DNA from: Boothiomyces macroporosus
Taxonomy: Eukaryota > Chytridiomycota > Chytridiomycetes > Rhizophydiales > Terramycetaceae
Length of the DNA: 64,000 nt
Direction: 5' to 3'
Assembly (NCBI GenBank): GCA_027604185.1
Contig: JADGKB010000052.1
Span: 36,254 to 100,253 of the forward strand
In this document: positions 13,001-25,400 of the stretch, piece after piece
Position numbering within the stretch: position 1 is the first letter of the stretch
How the letters are laid out: each line of letters starts with the position of its first letter
Made by a program: the position numbers and the translations under genes
The notes under the pieces: generated by a model
What the model was told of the DNA's origin: nothing
What the model saw: the letters and a program-made list of their open reading frames with translations, nothing else
Databases searched by the model: none

Positions 13001-16000
13001 TTAGTTTCTATGGGAGACAAAGTATTCTTTCAACTTTGCCTTCACTTCACCCAACTCCTTTGGATCGCGTCCGTTTGTTTCGCAGTATATCAATTCAACG
13101 ATAACAAGATATTCTTCATAGGTAAACATCCCAACGTTTGTTTCGACAAACAAGAGCAGCTCCTGCGATTAAAATATACTACCTCGCCAGAAAGGGCCAG
13201 TAGCTGAAAGTAGTTTCGAACTTTGGACAAATCCTTTTCATACAGAGCTGTAAAGCTAATAAGATTTTGCTGGAGTGAATGCACGTTGCTTAAAAGTCTA
13301 GAAACTCCATTCAAGTTGATCATTCTCAAGTGCCGAAGGTTGGAGCATAAGACAGATGTAATTAGTTGTGTTAATCCATCAAAAACAAATCTGGGTCAAC
13401 TGCAGGTACCTTGATTTTCTCATTGGGAGGGCTTCAACTATCATTTCTTCTATAGTAGTCAAATCAGTGTTTAGCAACCCGATATATGGATCTGGCTCAA
13501 AGTATTCCTCTTCAAGACAGTAATTTCCTTCCCTCATAGCCAAATCCAAGTAGTATATTACATGGCAACGCACCTCAATTCTAATCGAGAACAGTAAATG
13601 ATTAATAAACGCTTGATATTCGTCAGTGATTTTGTCAAATTGCCTAAGTTAATAATACTTACAGTTCCATCTTTCCTGAAAGCGGCAATTCAAAGGCGTA
13701 TTCTTCTTCAGCGATTACTTCTACCAAGCTGTCATCAGAAATGTTGGAAAATGCCCTAATCAATTCTTTCTTTTCAATAGCGAATATTTCAGTCATGTCT
13801 TTTTTGCTGGACGGACTTCGCAAGTACTTTAACTGATCAATCATCCATTCTAACCCGTATAGCAAGTTCGCAAAGGCTTGTATTTTCCTTGGCTCAAGCA
13901 ATAGCTCACTTCGGTGGAAAGATCTCTCTCCTTTGAGCTTCAGCTCCAGCTGAGTTTCCTTTTGGGACAAACTCCTATTCTGGTCCACGTTGATCTATTG
14001 TTAGTGTCTGTTACAGTTTTATTTCCAAAATACGTGATATCGGAAAGAACATCAACCAATTCATCCAATAATGACCATTGCACACTAATGACAGATATTT
14101 CCTGTTCTTGATCATTCGAAATTTGGTCAGTCGTCATATCGTGAGATAAAATGCTTTTAAAGTAGTTGTTGCACTTTTCTGAATATTTCAAGAGAAGCGA
14201 TTCCAAAAAGTTTACTACTTCCTTTGCTCTGACTGGCATGTTCTTTAGAGTTTGGCAAATACCATGCATGGCTAGCCCCATATTCAGCGCGCTCTGCAAT
14301 TAGATTCAGTCTACTTTAAGTAATGGGTAAGGTGTGTCATTTCTGTTATCTGCCTGGAAAGCATCTATTCCATTTATATGCGAATGGTAATACACTAGGA
14401 TTTGCTCTTGAACCCGTACAAGGTAAACATTGAAAATGAAATCGTCAAGGAATAAATTGAAATTGCCCAATCTGGATTAGTTCGACAAACCTAGACCCAA
14501 TAGTGAACTCCATATTTCTGATAAACTCCATCGTTGGTTTATAAGCAATAAGAATATTTGCAGGACATGAAGGTACTATAAGCCTGTGGCCGCTATCAAG
14601 TACATTTGCAAACTTTTCAGCTATATTATCCTTCTTCACTTGGACTTTTGAAAAGTTGATTGGTAGAGCATCATTGTACAACTTTTGCAAGCTTTCATTC
14701 GTCTTTGTGGTGACATGAAATAGTTGCTTGGTTAAGATAACTCTACTTTAGCTTGTCTTTCATTCTTCTTTTTAGTATCTTTGAGCATCTCTGAGATTGC
14801 TAGCACTGGACTGAATGCAGTTTCATTGTGGTTAGATCCAGATAAATAGTCATACAAGAGGGCACGCAATTCATTTTGTATGGCAACTGAAATCTCTCGT
14901 TTGGTGTAAAAATCTAATAAACGACAACTTACCGTATTCAGTTCCTGATTTCTAAATTAGTTTTGCAGTACCTCTGAAAATACTTTTGCACATTCCAAAG
15001 TGAAAATATGCCCATCCAGCACTGCTTCAAAGTTCTGATATAGAGTGGTCAAAAACAGATTGAATAAAACATGGTCTGGCAGTGCATCGATATGCAAATA
15101 CTCGGAATTCAATTCCCTTTCTGAATTTTGTGGTTGTCTCGATTAGAATTTCGTTACAATGAATCGATTTCAGAAATTACTCGATCAACAACGTGAAACA
15201 GATCGATCAGAAGGTATTCCTTTAGATGCTATGTAAATCGGCAACTACTTCAAGCACTTTTTCAAACTTGCCTAATTGGAACAAGCATTCCAGGATTGAT
15301 TTCATCTGGCCATAACAGTCAACATCCTCTTCGATTCCATCTTCGTAATCTTCTTGAAAAATCCCCTTCTTGAATTGCAATGTCTCGGTACTTTTTCGAG
15401 TTTCAAAGTCAAAGTTTAGGTTTTCAATATTTGGCCTACTATCAGAATGAACTACATTTCTAAGATTAGCTATTCAGACCTCTATTTATTCGTAAAGCGT
15501 ATACTTTGGTTTTGAGGTAAATGTGGTTTTGAAGCTCCTTAGTCAGGGTTTCTTGGAGCATCTACCTTAAAACCGAGTTACCAGTTTGCTCTGCTTTAAT
15601 TTATCTCTAATGTCCTCGAGCGCCCCGATATCATTTAAATCTGGACTGTAAATTGTGCGTTCCATTGATCTCAATACTTTAACCGCGTCAATATACATCT
15701 TCTCTTGGATAAGAGATTCCAGTTTTATCTGGCTTGACTGAACATCACTGATAGTTTCAAGTATCCTGCTCATCTCTTTGTACTGCATACTCTTCACCCA
15801 GAGATGTAACAAATCAAATCGCTTACACTCCAGCAGTTCTTTTGCTTGATCCAAACTGCTCTTGATTTCCTGCACTCTTCTCTTAGAATCCGCAATTGTA
15901 TCGACCACTGAACTAAACTTTTGAATGGCGTTATTAAATGCCAAGTGGTAATCTAGGTCAATAATAGGATACCGTTGACCACTAGATCCATCGCATTCTC

Positions 16001-16320
16001 TACGCCGTCATATACTTTTAAAAATCCCTCGAAATCACTTCCCAGCGAACTGCCATCCAGCAACGACAATGAGTATGGTATAGGATTAAACTATTATTAG
16101 ATTTATATACTTCTGCACTCGTCATAAAATCCCAGCTGTGTCTTACAACGCTCATTACTTCTGTAACCATGCTTGGCATGGAGTTGGGTTCATCCATTTC
16201 AGGCGTAAGGATTTTTGAAGACGTTGAATTGGAATTGGATTCTGTTTGAGGAAAGAAAGTATTAAGATTGGGGGTTTTAGCATCTTTCTTTATCACTGGT
16301 CGTTGTCTGCCCGCAAACAT
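13001..16320 (-). CDS. SEC8: Exocyst complex component SEC8/EXOC4, about 16 exons
   Basis: Subunit of the exocyst that tethers secretory vesicles to the plasma membrane. Joined exons give about 1000 residues, matching the family. The N-terminal Sec8 region contains GVENAMDLVVNDYHLAFNN, then KRRVQEIKSSLDQ and RFDLLHLWVKSMQYKEM. The C-terminus contains VRCHVIYYLDLAMREGNY and PYIGLLNTDLTTIEE, close to animal EXOC4. Introns lie at 16091..16110, 15953..15972, 15562..15581, 15452..15479, 15229..15248, 15138..15157, 14952..14971, 14914..14932, 14727..14746, 14472..14490, 14294..14314, 13995..14014, 13644..13662, 13390..13408 and 13163..13182. All are 19-21 nt except the fourth, which is 28 or can be split differently. 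The start at 16320 (MFAGRQRP) is a choice; an upstream in-frame ATG lies at 16440, only 10 bp from the VWA8 stop. Confidence 0.92.
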
Positions 16321-16449
16321 GTCGCGTTCTCTTTCAAAAAACTTTCTCAATACCAACTTTTTATCCCAGACCAACAAATAGTACTTGTTCAGCATAATCG
16401 GCAGCACCAGGGTTGGGGAGACTGGCAGAATTAATATCAAGTAAAGACT

Positions 16450-19400
16450 TTATTTCAACAGTGAAGACAAAAATATGGCCTTGATTATCTGTGGAAGCGC
16501 TTTGTTGTCAAGACAAGTAAAGGAATTTCCTTTCAACCCACTTGAAAGGCGCTCTGCTTGCTGGGATAGGTTCCCAATAAAGATAATAAACGCATTTACA
16601 GCACTGTTTGCATGCAGTTCTAGGTGAAATTTCACTTACCGCTTGAAATGGCAGCTGGGCTGATATTGTATTGATGGAGATTGGCATCTGAAAGCACGAG
16701 TACAAAATAATCATCTCCTTCTTCCTTTACAACATTCTTAATCCCTGTGGATATCGCAGAGAGCGTGTTATCTAGTTTAAAGAATACATACCCCCACTCA
16801 TACAATAGTTTGCATGCGTTTTCATTCGTGACAGTATTTCAAAAATGTCCTTTTCATTCTTTGGATATATTTTGTTGGGAATCAACTCTAAATCAGGACC
16901 ATCCCCAGAATGGCCATAAAACTTATAGTTGAATTTGTGTTCAAACCCTTTGAAGGCTTCATTAATTCAGGAATACCTTCCATTATCATAAGAGCGCACT
17001 CCAAAGATCGATCCATTCTTCCATCATGACCATTGAATCTCATCATACTTGCACTCAGATCAAACACGACAATGATTTGTTTTGGTTTGTGTTGAAAAGA
17101 ATTATCATCGTCTGTTCCTCTAATTTTATAAATTGCCCGATCGCCAGCAATGCTATCTACCCTAAGGTTAATCCAGCTTACAATTTTGCATCATCAATAT
17201 CTCCGCCGGTTTTATTTTTGAGCCAAACCCTCTCTTTATTCTTTACCTCAATGGTTTCCAATATTGCTCGCAATTCTTGTATCTCTTTCTTTACATTTTC
17301 TTTGTATTTCAAAAATATATCCATATCCTTGGCCCCCATGTTGATTTTTTTCAAGTGATTTGCCAGATTCAATCTGTGAAGCTCTTTTTGTGCATCACTG
17401 ACTTCTTTTGGGAGTTCACCAATTTTGCGCTGTCGTTAAGGATGTGGTACTAATTCGAATGTTTCAGGATTAATTGTATCAGACTTTCTAGCTTCAACAG
17501 GGATTGAATCTGCCTGCGTATTAATCGCCATAGTACCGGTCCTCCAGATGACCCATTGCCCATACCACCTTGCCCTCCAACACCTTTATTAGCCTAATTT
17601 ACCTTCTCCCTGACCTTCGCCCTCACCTTCTCCACTTCCTTTACCTTTTCCCTTTCCAATACCTATGCCTTCTTGGACAACATCCGATTCTACAAATGCA
17701 ATTTTATCAGGATGCTCCCCATCAATAACTAATTTTAATTTTCCAGTTTCTAGGGCACCAGTTAAGCTGGCCCACTTTTTCAAATCCTCCGTTATTGCCT
17801 TTCGATCAAGCTGGAAAACACCCATATAGCCATATTGATTTGTGTAAAGGATTGTCCCATTGTTCAAGTCAAGCAATCTTCCCTTTTCGTCTGGACGAGA
17901 CACATATATACGCCTTCCCTTACCCTGCTTAAGTGAAAGAACTTCAATAAACCCTGTTAAAGAATCATTCTGAGATTAGCCTTGGATACCTTTTTGCTGG
18001 TACTCACAGATACAAAATATTCCAGATTTTCTACTGTTATTGAATCACAATAGACAGCGCTCATACTCTCTCTTTGCAATCCAAATATTTCCTTGTAATC
18101 ATAAGGTGTGGATTTGGAAAATGCTGTGTACAAATCTAGGTAAAAGTACAGAGTACCAGGAGGTGCGAGGTTGAACCAATAAGATTTTGAACTGTCTATC
18201 AATATTTTTCCTGGTTGAATTTTTCCCTTGTACGTTTGCTGCAAACCGTGAGTGATAATCCTAAAGTCTTTTGTGAAATTAAGTTCAAACAAGTTGCTTT
18301 CAGTAGATCTCACAACAAGGTTTTCACCACATACGTCAATATGCTGAATTCTAAATGGGAGCTCGTACGAGAACTGTACGAAATCAGTGAACCTCACCAA
18401 AACCAAGATTTGATAATTTTGATGATAAATCACTACTGTAAATGGATCATTACCAGCATATTGTTCAAGAAAACAACCTTTGCAAAAAATTGATTCCGTC
18501 ATTGGATCAAGCCCAAGAACCACAGTTTTTGAAATAGTCTGATCTGCAAAATTCAGGATAAGCAAACTATGTTCATGGGAATCGTGGATGACAAACTTCT
18601 GTAGCCCAATTTCACACACAGTTAGACGTAAATTTCTTCGGGAAGGAATATATTCGTAAAGTGGAATCTGGCGTCGTTGGTTGAAATTTGGATTTATAAG
18701 AGTAAGCATAACGGGATCACTAGACACCAGATATAGATGATTGTCAGAAGCAAGATGAATGTCCATCAAAAATCCAGAAGATATACCTTTAAACGACAGT
18801 AAATGTTCAGAAAAAGTCATCGAGCGTTCAGAATTAACTAAAGTTTACCATTGACCACATCGATATCTTCCCAGTGTTTGGAGATGTCCATTTTCCAAGT
18901 ACCTCTCATTATCAACTCTCTAGTCGTGGCAGTTATGCCAGTAGGCGACTCTGCACTATAATGCCATTTCCCCAATAACATTGGCTGTCCCAACGCAAAA
19001 TCTTCGCCCAGATTAATTGAAAATTGGGATTCTGATATTGTAGGCAATCCATTTTTACCCATAGTTTCGAAAATCAAGTCCTTTACATCATCATTTAAAT
19101 CAAAATCAAAAACATTCTTCAATGCTCGGGACACCCCTTCCCCTGGATACAATTCCAAATGTCTTACTACATTTACTAGTTCCCTTGTAGAGTAAGGATA
19201 GTTGATTAATCCATCATCTACAAGTTTTCGCAATTCAGTGAATGCTTTTATCAGTTTGGATAATGTCTCTTTGGGAATGTTTGGTCCATAATTTTGAAGG
19301 AGCTTGAGTTCTGAATCTGGAGGAGGATTGTCCACACAATGAAGTGCAAAAACGTCTCCTACCTCATTGAAAAAGTCATTTCCTAAAAATGGAAATCCAG

Positions 19401-22089
19401 GCCTATTTGCAAGCGCAATCACTCTAAAGTCTTTGTGAATTACTATAGTGTTTGAATCCATCATTGCATTCACTGAATCAGGAGAAACTATTTTTCGTCC
19501 ATCGTTTAAAACCATTTCACCGTCTTCGATCAATGATTTCAAGATTGAAGTGACATGTGTTGGCGCTTTATCTGCTTCATCTACCACCAATACATAGCCT
19601 TCTTTCACTGCTCGAACAAGAGGTGAATCTTCATAAACCAATTTACCATTGATGATTGAAGGGCTGGATGTTAAATTGTAAACAGTGGTATCCCTGTGGA
19701 GTTGAATATATTCCCTTGAGAATCTCATTAGCTGCAGGAATCGATCCACTATTTTGTTTTTTCCAACTCCTTGGTTTCCAACCAAAAGTAAGTGTTCACC
19801 AAGATTGAAATCTTTCAGCATTTCCTGCATATTAAATATCATCTACTTGAATAATGCGCGTTTGTCTAGGGTTGTCGTAAAACAAGATATTTGGAATTAA
19901 AACTGGATTGGAAGTCTGTGAAATAGTTCCTTCAACCGATCCGATTTTCAATTTCACAGCCTTTCCAGAATCGTCATAAATAATCTCATGCTTTAAATTC
20001 GAATCGTCTACTGCGTGCTCTTTGATTTCATGCTGCTTCAAGAGTTCAACAAGCGCTTGCTTTACCAAGGTCGGAAGAAACTTGAAAAGCATGGTTTTTA
20101 ATATTACACCGTAAATGGTGTCTTGGGGGTAATTCGAAAGGCGACGACAAATTCTGATCATTTGGCGAATAGAAAAGTTGTCTGACAATTGCTTGATTGC
20201 TTCCGATTCACTCTGTCTAATTGTATTCGCAAAGTTGATAATTTTCAAAATTGTTGCAGGAGGCAAATTCGGGAAAAGTGAGTTTAAAATGCGTTGCTCT
20301 TCATCAGTGCCCAAAGGTCTCACGGTAACGAATAAAAACATTGCCATTGTCTCCGGATTCAACCAATTTGATTTCTTGCTCAAGTTTCCAGGTTTTGCAA
20401 TACCAATAATTCTAAACGACGGATGAATTGGATAAAATCCCTTACTGTCCATATCTTTGGCTGTCCAGTTGTTTCTCTCCATCAAAAGCTTAAACCTCTT
20501 GGTATTGATTAGATACTTTCCATTTGGAAGAGGAATTTCTCTTTCTGAAATTAATCGTTGCAACGAAGATATAGTTCCATGAGGAAGGACATCAATACCG
20601 TCTAGAATCGCAACTTTTCCTTGAATAGCTGCAGTAACAAGTTGAGAATTTTCCCAAACAGTGTCCCCGTTTGAATTTGTATTTCTCCTTTGCAAAATAT
20701 CCCTTGCAGTCATATCCTTGTATAAAGATATAACCTCTGTACCATATCCTAATAGCTGGCAGAATGTTTTCACTAGAGTGCTTTTCCCCGTTCCTTTTTC
20801 TCCCACTACACATATATCGTGAGAACTATGAGCCAAAAGGATATCACACACAAGATTGTCATGGCTAAGTTAGAGCACGTATACTATGGTGTTCGAATGT
20901 AACTGTTGTTATACTGCACTTTTCCCCAGCCAGACTGGAGCTCCAAATTGCTTTTCTTCCCATTAAGTGTAAATTTGAACACTTTAACCTGATCGGATTT
21001 CCAGGCAACCCGATTATACTGGATGGGGAATTCTACGGAAGACGGATCCAAAAATAAATTGAACCTTTCAAACATTTTCTGCACAGTGTTTTTCATTTGA
21101 TGGTCTGCGGATGAAATGAACAATGGGGGATAGCACATCTGTATGATATATTTGGGGTCAATATCAACCAAATTGAGCACATTAAATATTCCGTCCAAGG
21201 TTTTGGGGAAATCAATGATTATCGCACCTTGGTCAGGTTCAACATTTTGAACTACGTTTGCCAGTCCGATAATGTTCTTTACATGCTCCTGTTTCACAGA
21301 AATAAACCGACTTTGAATTGACGAAATGTGTGAATCATAGTCAAAATGATTTATATTCCTAGCTTGAAATCTGCTTCTAAACGGAGGGTCAAGAGGGAAT
21401 CCTTCATACTTTGGCACCGGCAATCCAAGTGCAATTACCAAGAACTGCTCCGATACCTTCACAAGATTAAACTTTTCATAATCCCCATCGTTATTTTTCA
21501 CAATTTCATCATACCTTTTGGGGTGCACCAAAAACCTCCCATCTTCCAACGCCATTTCTCGATTTTCCAAGAGATTATTAAGGATCGGGAGCACGTTCCT
21601 TTCTGCTTTCTTACATTAGCTGTTTAAAAATACCTCTACTCCATCTAAAATCAAGATTCGTCCTTCAATTGCCGCTCGAACACACCCTTGGTCAAAATAA
21701 ACGGCGTTTCCGTTTCTAATCTCCCTTCTTTGTTTCAAATCTCCATCTGTTGTATCTCTGGTGATGGGAATATATTCAATTTCGCGTTGGGTAAGCTGAG
21801 CGTAAATTAAGGCAATCAATAATTTCAACGGGCCTGGAGCACTTTGGTTACAACAAAATTACCCAATCAAGAACATATCTTGCTTCAAGTTTCCTTTCTG
21901 AATCATCCATCTCAAATGGGAGAGGACAGTTTGAGATTTCAAAAATTGTTCAACATTTTCCACATTTGGAACTAATTCAGGGTAATTAGGAGGGCTGACA
22001 ATAATGTGTGCATCTCCAATACTTATCTGTGATGTGGTTGATGTAAGAGTGCTTTGAATATTCTTCAACCTTTCAATCGGCCGAGACAT
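16450..22089 (-). CDS. VWA8: VWA8-type AAA ATPase with von Willebrand A domain, 14 exons
   Basis: Large midasin-like ATPase, in animals a mitochondrial matrix protein of poorly known role. The reassembled product is 1789 residues (human about 1905). Three AAA modules are visible: a degenerate GAPGPLK P-loop followed by ITRDTTDGDLKQRREIRNG, then GEKGTGKST with DMTARDILQ, then GNQGVGKNK with VLVVDEADKAP. A Gly/Glu/Lys low-complexity linker leads to a C-terminal VWA domain with the MIDAS motif DLSASM, FYGHSGDG and VLSDANLHQY. Introns are at 21842..21862, 21610..21633, 20865..20884, 19825..19846, 18829..18848, 17970..17989, 17584..17602, 17514..17536, 17430..17450, 17162..17181, 16957..16976, 16772..16791 and 16620..16639. 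All end in AG except 18829..18848, which ends in TG. Total coding length is exactly in frame. Confidence 0.93.
18829..18848 (-). other. Apparent GT-TG intron in VWA8
   Basis: The 20-nt segment gtaaactttagttaattctg must be removed to join ...DVVN to ERSMTFSEHLL in frame. It has the standard length and a GTTAAT branch-like motif but ends TG. The only nearby AG would give an 11-nt intron; the next gives about 62 nt and deletes conserved-looking sequence. Confidence 0.6.
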
Positions 22090-25000
22090 TTAAAGGGAAA
22101 AAGTGAAAGTGGCAAACTCAATTTTTCAACCGCAAATTGAGTATCTGGCTTTATGTGATTAAGTTGGATGAGTTGGGTACGTGCGGTTACTCGTTCAAGG
22201 AAGGAAGAATTGTCTAGTGTAACTCTAACTACCATAAATGGACAATCATGGATTCACAACTGTATTTTTGATTCGAGAATCAAGTCCACTTAATAGTAAT
22301 CATACCTGCATATATGCCTTCCACTTTGGCTCCCGTTTTGAGCCATTTGCAATTGATTGGTTGCAAACAATTATGAAATAATGGAATTAACGCGACATCT
22401 ATTTTACATTGAATTGGATAATATCTCCATGATCAAATAGGTTACTTGCGAGCACCCATATTCACCGATAATCACCAACAATTAACAATATTGTTCCAAT
22501 ACAATAGCCATAGGAGGAGCTTCATGATTTATGTCAAACTAACCTCTCCTACATATAGGAAATTCTCACTTTTGCTTTGCAACCTTATCCAAGCTAATTG
22601 AGTCTCAATTCATCTGTAAAACTCTAATATCATTCGAAAATTGTAGTTCCTATACACCATACATGTCCAATAATAAGACCAAATAACTTTCTTCCAAAAT
22701 ATCTAATTATTCTAATATTTCAACTTTAATGTTACAAAGTGGGACTGTTAAGTGTTTGTTTTTGATCGTTTTCAACATAGTAGGAGAATATAATTTACAT
22801 ATCAACAGCAATAAACAATCCAGAATAAAAGTTGAAAACTATTTCAAGTACAATTGTTGAAAATCAAAGAATACAGATTTCCGCCTTGTCATAGGAGTCG
22901 ACATTACTAAAAATACAACCTGAATAACTTATTTAGGAAACCAAAAGCTTTCATGCTCCACAAAGCATGTGCAAAATTTACTATAAGGGTAATATCTGGT
23001 GCCCTTCGCGATATTTATTGGTGCAAATTTCTGAATGGTGATTTTTCAGTCGCATTTGAACCAAAATATAAAAGTTACGTCGAATTACCAATAATTCATA
23101 ATTACAATAAAATCATTGTAATTTCTTTCTTTCTAGATTAACACTTCCCAAGCAAAACATATAACATTTGGTAATGCCAATTTCTTTAAATCTTGTCAAA
23201 TATAATTATGAAAACATTTTTTTTAAGTATTAATTTTGTATATATTAGTATTTTGTAATAGCAAAGCTCATTGTCTAATTGTGTTTGTCACTACATTTCA
23301 AGGGCATATAAACGATGAAAAAGCCAACTTGCCTAGAATTAAAAAGGAAAAATGAAAATAAAGTAATGGAGGGTTTGTAAATATAGGAAGTTAAAGTTTC
23401 ACTATGCAAAGAATACCTTTTTGAATGATTCTCGCACAGCTCTTTTCTAAATGTTTAACCCAATTGTTAGATTATCAAGCAAACTTTGATTCCCAATCCA
23501 AGAATAAACTAATACAAATACAACAATATGTTGAAAAAATTTCTCACTGGTATCGCTATAGAGAAATGGAGTATGCAAATAACTCAGTAAAATTCCTAGC
23601 AAATAAATGAGCGTCGATTCGGAAAATTTCCTGGTGAATGCATTCGTTAATCATTAAATGACCAAAATACTATATTTATTAACATTCTTATCTTGCTGCA
23701 AAATTTCACAAACTTTTATCTATCGCAATAACTTATTGAGGTAATTATGTACATCCTACTTCTTTCAATCGCCCAAAAAATACTTTCATTGAAGGTATAT
23801 TTGATTTTTCTAATATTATATACCTACCAGGCTTCTTTAACCTGTGGACTCGATATTTTTTATCTTTGTAATATATTTGTTCAGTAGCAATTCGCTGGAC
23901 TTGAAGTATTATTGTCCAACTGGTATTGTATATTTATTGATTCGATGGTAATTCGTATAATATGGTATGGAGATTTGCCTAGACCTAAACAATCCAATTA
24001 CCGCACATCGAGTCAGCCAAGATTCAATTGCAGAGCAATCACCTTTGTTTCACCATGTTATTCCCATTCGGTAAAGCGCCTTGCATTCTTTGCTGCCAGA
24101 AGGGAAAAATATAATTCTATAATATGAAAAATGGAAGTATTCTAAAATGACTATTTGCTATTTTTGTAATTTAACTTTATTTAACCTCGATCTTGGAAGA
24201 AAAGCACTCTCAAAATTGAATCGTAAAACTCACCAATAGTTCAGGCAATATAAATATGTAAAATTATAAACAGCTATATGCATTCAAGCCCTACTAAATC
24301 TTTATTGCAAAAAGACACTACAAACGCTGAATTATCCGATATCATCAAGTAAATTGGTAGAAAGTTAAAGTCTTTGATTGTATTTCGGTTGTTGAACATG
24401 TTAATCTTTGGAAGAATTGGTAAATTGACAGTTTGATTGTGTTATTAAATATTACAGAGCCTGGTCCAACTTATTGTTCACTTGACTTTTTCTGGAATAT
24501 TTCCTGTATCACCAAACATTGGAAGATCAAATTTCAAAATGTATTGACTTTTTGAAGTTGTTCTGCTTTAAAAGGAATAATATTTGAATTGTACTTGTCT
24601 TCAATCACACCATAAATATTTGAAATAATCTTACCAATCATGCAATGTATGAATTATTTGAAATTCATAACTTTACCAGAGTGATTGAGGGAATGTTACA
24701 CTCGGCACTTTAGGATATATTTTAAAAATGTGAATTCGATACAAAATGCTTTTGAACTGACTTTCATGAGTGTCTGAATTTATTTAACGATTTTCAAAAT
24801 AATTTAAAGTAGATTCACACTCTCTCAAACTGTATTTATCTAATTTTAGGCTAGTTGGAATAATTATAAAATGTTATTTCAACTTTTGGAGTTTACTTGA
24901 ACAATTGTAGACTGGAGTATTAACAGCTAGGAATTGACTCTTATATTATCAAATACCGAGAAAGTTTGCGTGATTTTAAACGTATAGTTTGATCTGAGCC

Positions 25001-25400
25001 TCATTTCCATTAACTTCCCACTGAAATTATATATTGTGAATAGTTAGTCAATGTTCCATTACGCTATTCAAAGTGTATCTGGAATTATAGATAGAACCCT
25101 GGTATTTCTGCCATTTAATCATATTAGTTTAGCACAAATTTGGTTTATTTTGGTTGACCTGCTGATTTAGATACAAATTTGGTAGATGATCAAATTACCA
25201 ATCTCATATTTTGGTTATGGAGGATAGTATAACATCTATGTATAACTTGAGTTGTATGTTTTTAACTGGAATGATATCTCGCTGGGTATAGATACGACCG
25301 TGAAGTAACAGGTGCTTATGGCATGAGAAGGTATCCAGTTTTTGATAACAGTTTCATCATTTTGAATCGTTCTGTTACCAAAAACATACACCTCTCAGAT
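22090..25400. other. AT-rich gene desert, 3.3 kb
   Basis: By far the largest gene-free stretch in a window that is otherwise almost fully coding. It is visibly richer in A and T than the flanking genes. Open frames reach only 61-71 codons on either strand, about what chance gives at this base composition. I could not join any of them with the 18-24 nt introns used elsewhere. No tRNA, rRNA or tandem repeat was recognised. It could be a centromere, replication origin, unannotated RNA locus or fully decayed gene. Confidence 0.55.

Noticed and set aside
16321..16440. Extending SEC8 to the upstream ATG at 16440
   Set aside because: It would place the start 10 bp from the VWA8 stop, and the added residues do not resemble Sec8 N-termini; MFAGRQRP is more plausible.
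22141..25114. A hidden, heavily interrupted gene (for example peptides such as ILKFDLPMFGDTGNI on the minus strand, or the 62-codon plus-strand frame at 22953)
   Set aside because: At this AT content runs of about 60 open codons are expected by chance in six frames. The segments are on both strands, are rich in I, N, K, Y and F, and do not join with standard mini-introns.
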